This document shows positions 13,438 through 22,532 of a stretch of 64,000 nt of DNA, one piece after another (positions within the stretch are counted from its first letter, which is position 1; every line of letters begins with the position of its first letter). Both the position numbers and the translations under genes were made by a program. The stretch is from contig JAVFKD010000004.1 in the NCBI GenBank assembly GCA_036429605.1, positions 1,426,001 to 1,490,000 on the forward strand. The letters are read 5' to 3'. The notes below the pieces were generated by a model that saw only the letters and a program-made list of their open reading frames with translations, was not told the origin of the DNA and ran no database searches. This DNA is from Cladobotryum mycophilum (taxonomy: Eukaryota > Ascomycota > Sordariomycetes > Hypocreales > Hypocreaceae).

Positions 13438-14370
13438 GGTGGTGAGTTTGCCGTTCCCTACAACAGTTCGACAATATGAAGGAGGCGAAACCGCATATTA
13501 TGCAGTGCCTGGGGAGGCGATTAATGGTTGTTGTGGATGATGACGATTTCTAGAAGCTTCACCCAGCACTAACAAAAGAGCTTCTCATCAGTCATCGACG
13601 AGGTTGGCGTAGGTGTAGGCGGCCCAGTATGGCATCACCACAGTGGGGCGCACGGATGAGGCGCAGGTCGCGTGCCGATAAGATAAGACGACGACGTCAA
13701 AAAAGTCTGACCGCCTTTGAACATCCCACCAATACTTTGTACAGTGTGAAAGCGAAAGGGTAATTTACTGTAGACCTATTGTTTCCTTGATGCGCGCACG
13801 GTGGCATTGAAATTTCAAAGGTTCAAAGGTAAACATTGGTAGTGGTGCTAGTAACCTTTCGGAATTATAGACTTGAACTACACTTATTTTCGAATTCAAT
13901 GCGTAAACAAACAAAAAACAACAAACAAAAGAAAAAAGAAAAAAGAAAAAAGCTTTGAAAAAAGTTTTTTTCCACGATAGCGAGTTGGGCATAATGATAA
14001 CTGTTAAGTGAACCCCATCTTAAGCGGGGTTTGATGAACTTGCCTTATCACAGCTGCAGCTAAAGGCCCTGACATTTCTGTTAGCGTGCACAGAACGAGC
14101 TACTTTGTTCCATGCACCACCTCTCGGTACAAGCGAATGGTTCCTTTGAATCATACTGTGTGCGGCACTGTGATGCCCTATTCCAGACCAAGAAAGGCAG
14201 CACTGCACTGGTGGCAGGAACAAACGCTTCCCTGAGAGTGGGAGGCAAGGAAAGGTCACTCCACCGCCAGGTTTTTGCAGCCCAGAGAAAAAAATATGAA
14301 GTGGACAAAAAATCTTCTTTTCCCTCTTCTTCCACACAACGCTCAACCTTATTCAACAAACCCCCAAAAC

Positions 14371-14380
14371 CCATAAAAAG
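14371..14380 (+). promoter_or_regulatory. TATA-like element of PAB1
   Basis: CCATAAAAAG lies upstream of a pyrimidine-rich stretch (about 14414-14438) that would suit a fungal transcription start. Assignment rests on position and sequence resemblance only. Confidence 0.35.
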
Positions 14381-14443
14381 GCGAGTTAGTCCAGAGGTAC
14401 GGTCTTCGTACTAGATCTCTGCTCTTGCTCTTTTTTTCACTCA

Positions 14444-14483
14444 AAGAAAAATAAAACAAAAAAATTTGAAAACCCTCAAAAAA
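14444..14483 (+). promoter_or_regulatory. A-rich tract in the probable PAB1 5' leader
   Basis: About 40 bases dominated by A runs lie in the predicted 5' UTR of the poly(A)-binding protein mRNA. In animals, and reportedly in other eukaryotes, PABP binds an A-rich tract in its own leader and represses translation. Position and composition fit such feedback here, but that is inference. Confidence 0.4.
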
Positions 14484-14671
14484 CCCCTTCCCTTCTTCAT
14501 CCCTCCCGCCTTGCGCGACCATCGAAATCGTCCACGAACGGCTTCTTCGACAAAATCATACTCGAGTCAACTTCATCACGGTTGTCTCATATCCCCACGT
14601 CGCTCCGCTTGCAGCTTATCGCTATTACCTTGCCGAGCACGGAAAACCCCTCCATCCTCGTTTCTAAATCT

Positions 14672-14809
14672 GTGAGTCTGCCCACTATCATCCACTGCAC
14701 TCATCGCTGCGTCCCGCTGTGTCTGCGGGCGGCCATTTTGCCCATCCATCCCCATCTCCCTTGACAAGTTCGATGGGCTAACTAGGGCATTTTTTCTTCT
14801 CCTCTACAG
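14672..14809 (+). other. Probable 5'-UTR intron of PAB1
   Basis: A GTGAGT donor at 14672, a GGCTAAC branch site at 14777-14783 and a pyrimidine-rich CTCTACAG acceptor ending at 14809 make a well-formed fungal intron. It ends 36 bases before the start codon and is longer than the coding introns here, as leader introns of highly expressed fungal genes often are. Confidence 0.7.
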
Positions 14810-14845
14810 CCTCGTTTGATACCCGAGATTTAAAACATCGTCACC

Positions 14846-17128
14846 ATGTCCGCCAACTCTACCACCAGCGCTGTTGATCAGCTCGCCAACGATCTCAACA
14901 ACACCTCTCTCAATGGCGGCGATGCCAAGGCTCCTGCCATCGATACTACTGTCGGTGGTGCTGCCGAGGATGCCTCTGGTCCCACTCCCAGCTCTGCCGC
15001 TCCCCACCCTCAGAACTCTGCCTCCCTCTACGTTGGAGAGCTTGACCCCTCCGTCACTGAGGCTATGCTCTTCGAACTCTTCTCCCAGATCGGTGCTGTT
15101 GCCTCGATCCGTGTTTGCCGCGATGCTGTCACTCGTCGCTCCCTCGGCTACGCTTACGTCAACTACAACTCCACCCCCGACGGTGAGAAGGCCCTCGAAG
15201 AGCTCAACTACACCCTCATCAAGGGCCGCCCTTGCCGCATCATGTGGTCTCAGCGTGACCCCGCTCTCCGAAAGACCGGCCAGGGCAACGTTTTCATCAA
15301 GAACTTGGACGTCGCCATTGACAACAAGGCTCTTCACGACACCTTTGCTGCTTTCGGCAACATCTTGAGCTGCAAGGTTGCACAGGACGAGAATGGAAAC
15401 TCCAAGGGTTACGGTTTTGTCCACTACGAGACCGACGAGGCTGCTGCTCAAGCCATTAAGCATGTCAATGGCATGCTTCTCAATGAGAAGAAGGTCTACG
15501 TCGGCTACCACATCCCCAAGAAGGACCGCCAGAGCAAGTTTGAGGAGATGAAGGCCAACTTCACCAACGTCTACGTCAAGAATATCGGTCCTGACGTTTC
15601 GGATGACGAGTTCCGCGAGCTGTTCGAGAAGTTCGGCGATGTGACCTCTTCTTCCCTTGCTCGCGACCAAGACGGCAAGACTCGTGGTTTTGGGTTTGTC
15701 AACTATACCACTCACGAGGCTGCCTCTCAGGCTGTTGACGAGCTGAACAACAGGGAATTCAGGGGTCAGGATCTCTACGTTGGCCGTGCCCAGAAGAAGC
15801 ATGAGCGCGAGGAGGAGCTTCGCAAGTCTTACGAAGCCGCTCGCCAAGAGAAGGCCAACAAGTACCAAGGCGTCAACCTGTACATCAAGAACCTTGATGA
15901 TGAAGTTGATGATGAGAAGCTCCGCCAGATGTTTGCCGACTTCGGTCCCATCACCTCTGCCAAGGTTATGAGAGATACCCCTGGCGAGGGTGAGGAGGGA
16001 GAAAAGAAGGAGGAGAAGGACAAGGAGAACAAGAAGGAGGAAGTCATTGAGGAGGTTGAGGGTGATGCTGAGAAGAAATCTGAGAAAAAGACTGACAAGA
16101 AGCTTGGTAAGAGCAAGGGCTTCGGTTTCGTCTGCTTCAGCAACCCAGATGATGCCACCAAGGCCGTCGCTGAGATGAACCAGCGTATGGTTAACAACAA
16201 GCCTCTGTACGTTGCTCTTGCTCAGCGCAAGGACGTTCGCAAGAGCCAACTCGAGGCCAGCATCCAGGCTCGCAATCAACTGCGAATGCAACAGGCCGCT
16301 GCCGCGGCTGGTATGCCCCAGCAGTACATGCAGCCCCCTGTTTTCTATGCACCTGGTCAGCAGCCAGGTTTCATTCCCCAGGGTGGCCGTGGTATGCCTT
16401 TCCCTCAGCCTGGAATGCCCATCCCCAATGTTCAGGGTGGCCGTCCTGGTCAGTTCGCTGGCTACCCTCAGCAGGGTGGCCGTGGTGTTCCTCAGCAGAT
16501 CCCTCCCAACATGTACGGCTTGCCTAACCAATTCCCTCCCCAATTTGGCCAGCCTGGTACTCCTCAGTTCATGGCTGCCGTGCAACAGGCTCAGCAGGCT
16601 GCCTTGACCGGCGGTCGTGGTGGTCCTCAGGGCGGCCGCGGTGCTATGCCTGGCATGCCCCCTAACGCTGCTGGAATGCAGGGTGGAATGCCCGGCTACC
16701 CTCCCAACAACAACCGCCAGGGCGGTATGGGACGCGGTAACAATGCTGGTCGCAATGGCAACTTCCCCAACCAGCCTCCCCGAGACAACAACCAGACCTC
16801 TCTGCTTCAGGCTCAGCTAGCTGCTGCGCAGCCTGCTCAGCAGAAGCAGATTCTTGGTGAACTGATCTTCCCTAAGATCCAGGCTATCAATGCCGAGCTT
16901 GCTGGCAAAATCACTGGCATGCTTCTGGAGATGGACAACTCAGAGCTTGTCAACCTGTAAGTTTCCGCGCAACGACCCTTTGAAAATGAATTTATGCTAA
17001 CGGTTTACAGCATCGAGGATGAAGGTGCCCTGAAGGCTAAGGTCGATGAGGCGCTGGCCGTCTATGACGAGTATGTCAAGGCCCAGGCTACCGGAGGCGA
17101 GAAGAAGGAGGAGGAGACCAAGGCTTAA
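14846..17128 (+). CDS. PAB1: Polyadenylate-binding protein Pab1
   Basis: Pab1 binds poly(A) tails, bridges to eIF4G and controls deadenylation and translation. Exons are 14846-16956 and 17011-17128 (intron GTAAGT...TTACAG), giving 742 residues. Four RRMs are visible, with RNP2 motifs LYVGEL (about residue 61), VFIKNL, VYVKNI and LYIKNL (about residue 344). A Pro/Gln/Gly/Met-rich linker (about 480-640) precedes a C-terminal MLLE domain (ELIFPKIQAI, GKITGMLLEM, ELVNLIEDE) that is split by the intron. RRM4 is interrupted between RNP2 and RNP1 by a roughly 40-residue Lys/Glu insertion (DNA 15985-16104), a feature I associate with filamentous-fungal Pab1. Codon use is strongly biased to C-ending codons, as expected for high expression. 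That bias also produces a long meaningless open frame on the opposite strand. Confidence 0.97.
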
Positions 17129-18225
17129 AGCCTATTCCTCGATCTTCCCCACATACTACTAAATACCATTTCCTTTGTCGTTTGAACATTTAACAGCAGT
17201 GTAATATCATCACGATTACACTGGATGGGACGTGTGGCACCATGTTTTTGCCACGTCGCTTTCACGTCTACTGCATCATGTACGGATAGACTTATTCGCT
17301 ATTCTTCTCAGGAAGGGAGAACCAAAAGTTGCGGGGTATAGGTGGAAGGAAAACTCGGAAGCGATAAAAAATCGCTTTGTCTGGAATGAAAGCGCAAGGC
17401 TTTCTCATTTGATACCAGACGAGACCACCAGGATGGCGTTGCGGGTTGCAGGTTTTATGAAGGCTACCTTTGGGCTCTATACCCTTCAAAATGTCCACGG
17501 TGGACTGGCAAAATGACGGAGGCAGGGGCCTGATACGGAATAGGACTTTTCTAATGAATTGACATGTTCTAAGTAATACTATGACAGTTTGATGTGACGT
17601 ACAGACTACAAGATGCAACGTATCACTACGCGAGATGCAGGTTCGTACTAGACATAAATGAACCATACAATATTGTGAATAAAACATGAGCTACCCTTTG
17701 TTTTCCAGAACCACGTACATACAAATCTCCCATCAATTTAACACAAACCCAAAGTGATCCTGATCCTACCATCTCCCGAGTCAAAGAACGCCTCTCATTT
17801 CCCAGACACGCAACACAATGACCTTTGTTGGTAGTACATTCGAAACGAGAGCGACCCGATAACTATCCCATGAACCCCAAGAAAAAAAAAGGAAGGAATA
17901 AAATGAAAACGCCAGATGGAGTCCGATCCATGCTGAGAAAAACAAAAAACAAAAAAAGAAGAAGAAAAAAACATCTATGAGAATGGCTTTTTTTGTGTGT
18001 CCGTTTTCCTTTCTGTCCTGGGCGTTTTAACAGACCAGACTCCATGGTTGAAAAATGATTGCCTTTGCCCCCTAGATATTTGCAAGAAGACTAAGTGTGT
18101 GAGAGAGAAGGAAAGAAAGAGAGAGAGAAAAAGAAACAAACAAATATAGTGAGGAGATGAACACAGCCTTGCAAGGCCCAAGACAGTATTTATTGTTTTT
18201 TCTTCTTGTTTTTTTCTTTTCCAAC
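17129..18225. other. Convergent intergenic region downstream of PAB1
   Basis: This holds the 3' UTRs of PAB1 and the convergent minus-strand gene ending at 18226. There is an A-rich stretch at 17938-17971 and a GA-rich stretch at 18090-18145. No gene is seen. Confidence 0.5.
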
Positions 18226-20130
18226 TTAGTGCAACTCACCAATGGAGTCTGGTCTGGGATCCTCCAGTAAGTAATGTCTCTGCTTGCTGGGTGCGCTGGC
18301 AAACAGAGTCTCCATGACTTTACCCTTTTGCAGGCGACGGATTTCCGACAAGTGATCCCTGACGCCCGAGAGGCCGTCAATCTGATCCTCGAGCGTCAGG
18401 ATGCTGGCATTGGTGCCACGGACGAGTGGAGAAATGAGCTTTGTACGGAGGCCCTCGAGGGAGGTTTGTAGGGATAGGAGCTTGCTGTGGTGATTGACGA
18501 GGATGCCCTTGTTACGGACAGTCTTGTCCCGCACATCACGGAGGAGGACGCGGTTCTGTTCGAATTTGCGGAGCTCAGCGGCGCGCGTGCCGAGGATGCG
18601 GACCCATAAGCTGGCAAGCATATCACTATGAAGCTCCTCCTGCGCAGAGGACTCGCGGGCAACGGTCCGGGCGAGGTTAAGAAAGTGCTGATCAATAGTG
18701 TTGAAGAGGCTGTAGAGGCTCATGCTATACCGGAGCTCCTCGCGGACGCTCTCTTCCAAGATGGACAGGAACTCGTTGAAGAGCAGCTGTACCATTCGCT
18801 GCTCGCGCTGCGGGTTGCTTAGCCCAAAGACGTACGTGGCAAGAGTACCTAAAGCAGTAGGCGCGCCAGAGGCGTCCTCGAGGATGTGTGCCTCGGACAG
18901 CATATTATGAATGTTATCGTACGCGGAGGAAAGGGTAGAGGGTGGAGGAGCGCTTTGGAGGCGGTTGAGGTGCATCTTGGCCCAGTCCATGACACTGAGA
19001 ATGCTATGCGAGAGGAAACGCAAGCCCGTGTTAACCGTGATTTTGCCCCTTCCGATCGGATGGAACACAAAGAGCAAATACTTACCCATCAATGTCACCA
19101 TCAACAACGGCAAAAAACTTGGTCATTTCAGTGGCGAGGGTCTTCATCGCTGTGCTGAGGGCATCCAAGTCGGCGACAATGGTGGCTGCATCACGCATTC
19201 CGCTGGTTCGCACGCTCTCTCCCAGATCCCAAACAGCCACACTTGTGGCCTGAAGATCGTGCACCTGCGTGATGGCATGCTCTGAATAATAAATAAGGGG
19301 CTCAAAGGAACGGGCGATACCGGCGACCTTGACGAGATCGCCTGCCGGCCGAGGCGCGGGCGCCTGAAGGAGTGTCTTGATGGTAGAAATACTAAGAATG
19401 GCAACAAGGAGACTAAACAAAAAAGATGACCAAGTGGCTGTGATTGATGCATAGCGCTTTTGAAAGTATGTAATAGCGCTCTCGATTGGCTCTGTCCGTT
19501 GCTGGACTTCAGCGCGGACAGCGAAGCGAATATCTACAGAGTTGAGAGAAAGTAGTTAGCCCGATGTCGCATCATGAAGTTTATATCTGAAAAAAAGGGG
19601 GGATAGTGAAGACCGCCGAGCCGATGGAGAGATAACTCACAGTTGTCTGATAATGATGACCCCATCTGCGTCATATGTAGGGTCTTGGGTGCGGGCGCAC
19701 TTTGAATGCGCAAAGTCCTATTCTTACCATGGTTCCTCACGGGGCTCAAGCTCCTCTCCTTATCTGGGCTCTGGCTCCCCTTTGGAAGTCTGGTTCGAAT
19801 GGCCTTTTGAAGAATATCGTCGTCGTCGCTCTCATCATCGCTGATGGCGGTGCGGCATCGCTTGAGCGCACGCACTGGTACGGGGCCAAGGAAATCATGC
19901 GGACCCCTCCAGAACCCGCTGCTGCGGCCGCCGTTGCCGAGTCTCCTCCACGCCGGAGGGGAGTAGCCACCCGCGGACACGGCGTCCAGATCCCCCATCA
20001 GATCTTCCTCTGTCGCCGGTTCGCTGGGAAGGACGCTCGACTGTCGCGGCGACATCGGGCTTGCTGGAGTCTCGAAGTCCTGCAAGGAGGCGTCGAGTCG
20101 GTCGTCGGTCACCTCGATCACTTCTGTCAT
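18226..20130 (-). CDS. Conserved fungal membrane protein of unknown function
   Basis: I do not recognise a named family. Exons are 20130-19641, 19533-19086 and 19003-18226. Introns are GTGAGT...TGTAG with a GCTAAC branch, and GTAAGT...CATAG with a GTTAAC branch. Phases agree and give 571 residues. The N-terminal third is acidic, Ser/Pro-rich and probably disordered, with a distinctive block SPPAWRRLGNGGRSSGFW and an acidic cluster SDDESDDDD. One transmembrane segment (about residues 197-216) follows an amphipathic stretch. The remaining 350 residues look helical, with heptad-like Leu spacing (EILRYSMSL-like and SLQTSLEGLRTKL regions), suggesting a coiled-coil domain. A Met at 20130 was chosen because good coding statistics begin there, but coding may continue upstream into the 20131-20794 frame. 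Confidence 0.75.
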
Positions 20131-20794
20131 CTTTGATCTGTTTAGTCGATGATCTGGATGATGGTTCTCGATGAAGGCGATCTTTGCGGGGGCTCTTGGA
20201 GTCCTTGTGTTCTTTGCGATAAACGACAACGGCCTGTTCGCGAAACACGATTTGTCTGTCGGTCGAGGGAAGCGCGGGCAGCGGCTTCTCGACGGGGTTG
20301 TCGCTGCTAAACAGCGAAGGTAATGATAAGCGTGGTAGTGGTATTCGTGGGAGCCTAAAGGTCGGCCAGGCTGGTATATAGAGGGAGAGGAAAAAGAGGA
20401 GGACGAGCAGTGCGGCGAGAAAGGTGCTTGGCGTGACGGTGACACTGATGAACGATACGTTGTTGTTCACTGTTATCAGTGAATTCATATGAAAGAAGGG
20501 GCGACGGGCAAGCAGGTCTGAAAACATGGGGTATGTCGGTAGTCGACCCTGAAGTTGCTGAAGGACGTCCCGGTAATGGTCAAGGTGAGGTCGAAGTTGA
20601 GATAGATCAGGCAGGTCAGGTAGGTCAGGTAGGTCAGGCAGGCCAGGTAGAGTAGGTAGAGCAGGTAGAGCAGGTAGAGCAGGTAGGGTAGGTAGGGTAG
20701 GTACGTTCTCCGGGAAGGAGAAGTTGGCGGGCAAGAGGTGAGAGAGGAACTGGGATGGGCGGAAGCCAGGAAGAGATAGCCGGCGGTCGGTCAT
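19895..20794 (-). CDS. Hydrophobic reading frame with LP repeats; separate gene or N-terminus of the downstream gene
   Basis: An open frame starts at 20794 (MTDRRLSLPGFRPSQFLS). It has a run of Leu-Pro-Ala/Asp/Thr repeats (about residues 30-62), the segment ARRPFFHMNSLITVNNNVSF, and a strong transmembrane helix (about residues 113-136). It then continues as a charged region to about 20190. Beyond that, the neighbouring frame starting at 20130 is clearly better coding sequence on the same strand, so the last 80 or so codons of this frame are doubtful. Losing one base in the five-C run at 20188-20192 would fuse both frames into one protein of roughly 790 residues with two membrane segments. No convincing GT-AG intron joins them. 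I cannot choose between a fusion, an intron and two overlapping genes. Confidence 0.45.
   Translation of the reverse strand: MTDRRLSLPGFRPSQFLSHLLPANFSFPENVPTLPTLPALPALPALPTLPGLPDLPDLPDLPDLSQLRPHLDHYRDVLQQLQGRLPTYPMFSDLLARRPFFHMNSLITVNNNVSFISVTVTPSTFLAALLVLLFFLSLYIPAWPTFRLPRIPLPRLSLPSLFSSDNPVEKPLPALPSTDRQIVFREQAVVVYRKEHKDSKSPRKDRLHREPSSRSSTKQIKDDRSDRGDRRPTRRLLAGLRDSSKPDVAATVERPSQRTGDRGRSDGGSGRRVRGWLLPSGVEETRQRRPQQRVLEGSA
20608..20704. repeat. Degenerate short tandem repeat encoding Leu-Pro units
   Basis: AGGTAG/CAGG units of 6-9 bases repeat about a dozen times. In the minus-strand frame starting at 20794 they encode the LP-A/T/G/D series. The units resemble the TAGGTAGG microsatellites of the intergenic DNA. 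Confidence 0.7.
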
Positions 20795-21815
20795 GAAGTG
20801 CTAACGGTGGTCACTATTACCTAGACTTGGTTTCAAGAAAAGAAGCTCGCTTGGGTCAAACACCATCGAGTCGCTCTATGCCCAGATGGTCCATACCCAA
20901 CGGAACAAGTCCTGACCCTTGAGTGGACTAGGTGGACTGGAGTGGACCGCCGACGGTGACTGGACTCAGAGTCTTCTCCCTGCGGGCCCGGCCGAGCGCT
21001 CTCCCTCTTCTGCTTCTGCCTCTGCCTCTGCCGCAGGGTGCTGGGCTGGGCTGGGCTGCTGATTGAATTCAAGAGGTTGGTAAAGCCCTCTGTGGCACAA
21101 CATTGGACTCTAAGTTGGTGGCCAATCAGACATGCCGCTGACGCCTCCACCAGCCGTTTTGGAGGGCCATGTTCAGCCCCCTCCCCTCCCCTCCCCTCCC
21201 TCCCTCATCCTGCGAGGATCACCCTGTTTCGGTTCTTGCTGTTGATCTTTCATTTTGCCACCCCACTTCCCCAAGTGCGAAAAACGTCATTGGAATTAGA
21301 CATTATGCGCATTGTCCTTTCAGACATTATGGAAAGGAATCGCGCAAAAGAGGAATGCGCACAACAGGCACAGTGAGAGAAAAACATCTTATAATGCTCA
21401 CACCCTTATCACGAGGGTTGCGCCATTGAGAGAGGAGGGGTTCTGCTCGCTGCTGGTTGGTGGTCGTTTGTTTTGATTTCTGTCGAGTCTGGCCACTAAG
21501 AATTCCCGTTATCTTATCACCCCGCAATTAGTGGGCTCTTTTGGCTCTTCAAGGGCACTCAAGGACGCTCAAGGGCTCCCAAGCTCTCTGAAAGGTCCCG
21601 CTTTAGTGGCTCATGCAGCACCCGTGGACACTGATCCCGCTCACCGCGTCCTCTCTTAGCCCATTATTGTTATGGATGGATAATGGATGTTATCATATCT
21701 ACTAAGTACTAGGTAGGTACTTAGTACCTAGCACCTCGAAAAAGCAACGGTATTTGATCATCGACCTTAGCTTTTGTCGCAAAACCCTCAACAGAGAACC
21801 AAAACGAAATGGGAA

Positions 21816-21832
21816 CCCCCCCCCCCCCCCCC
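21816..21832. repeat. C homopolymer (17)
   Basis: Seventeen consecutive C, followed by a CT-rich tract of about 60 bases. The true length is hard to determine by most sequencing methods. Confidence 0.85.
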
Positions 21833-22367
21833 AATTTCTCTCTCACTCCCTCTCTCACTCTTTCTCCCTCTCCCTTCTCTTTTTCTCTCTCTCCCATTCC
21901 AGGAATGCAAGCACTCAACACCCCTGTCAGATAAACATTTTACGTACATGATTGCGAAACGCTTGCATAATTGCCGCAAGACCCACGAATTGTCATGTCT
22001 CAAGACTTGATTCATGATAGTGATACATGATAGATTCCCTACTAGGTAGAGGTAGGTTGGTAGGTATCAAGTAGTATCGCTCAAGCACTTTGATTTTCGT
22101 CAAGTTTCCCAACCTATAGGATATACATGCACACTTACTAGTACTCCAACTATACGATAAGTAATAGACGCCTAACCCAATCAATAAGAAGCAAATAACC
22201 CATCCGCATACTTTGCTAATTTCACATCGCTGTTTCGTCTTGCTATTCGGTCCGCTCCCTAGTTTCCATTTGTGTAGTATGTAGCAATACTAAGAAAAGC
22301 AAAGCACGACGCATTTTGAGTGGGGAATCCGTATCCGCCTGCGCCTCAACTCCCTCTGTTCAAGTGT

Positions 22368-22381
22368 CCCCCCCCCCCCCC
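22368..22381. repeat. C homopolymer (14)
   Basis: Fourteen consecutive C lie about 150 bp from the 3' end of the USP gene. Confidence 0.85.
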
Positions 22382-22532
22382 TTCCCCGCCATTTTGATCA
22401 CAACCAGGTTGTCATCAGGTGACTATGACTCGTGAGGGTTTCCGGCGACAAGAAACCACATCCAGAGTTGCCGAGTTCATTCCATATCGCGACATAGTCG
22501 ATAATTGTCGTCCTGCTCGTGTAGATCGCTTA

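Larger units (their letters stand above)
13438..14845. promoter_or_regulatory. Divergent promoter region shared by HUL5 and PAB1
   Basis: The 1.4 kb between the two start codons holds no recognisable coding sequence. It contains an A-rich stretch at 13905-13970 on the HUL5 side. On the PAB1 side lie a TATA-like element, an A-rich leader and a 5'-UTR intron, listed separately. Which elements serve HUL5 is not visible. Confidence 0.5.
20795..22532. other. Intergenic region with long C homopolymers and pyrimidine tracts
   Basis: No gene is recognised. It contains C-rich stretches at 21178-21205, a TAGGTAGG/GTACTT imperfect inverted repeat at 21704-21735, CT tracts at 21838-21900, and the two C homopolymers listed separately. 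It includes the 3' end of the USP gene's transcript and upstream DNA of the 20794 frame. Confidence 0.5.

Noticed and set aside
14381..14420. Short GTCCAGAGGTACGG segment that superficially resembles a tRNA 5' half
   Set aside because: There is no cloverleaf and no B-box; it lies in the PAB1 leader.
14804..16585. 593-codon open frame on the minus strand opposite PAB1
   Set aside because: It mirrors the strongly biased PAB1 codons, giving a Leu/Val-rich translation without any domain. The plus strand encodes an unmistakable four-RRM protein.
20100..20300. An intron joining the 20794 frame to the 20130 frame with acceptor CTAAACAG
   Set aside because: No donor matching the fungal consensus is found upstream, and the branch-like CTAAAC is too close to the AG.
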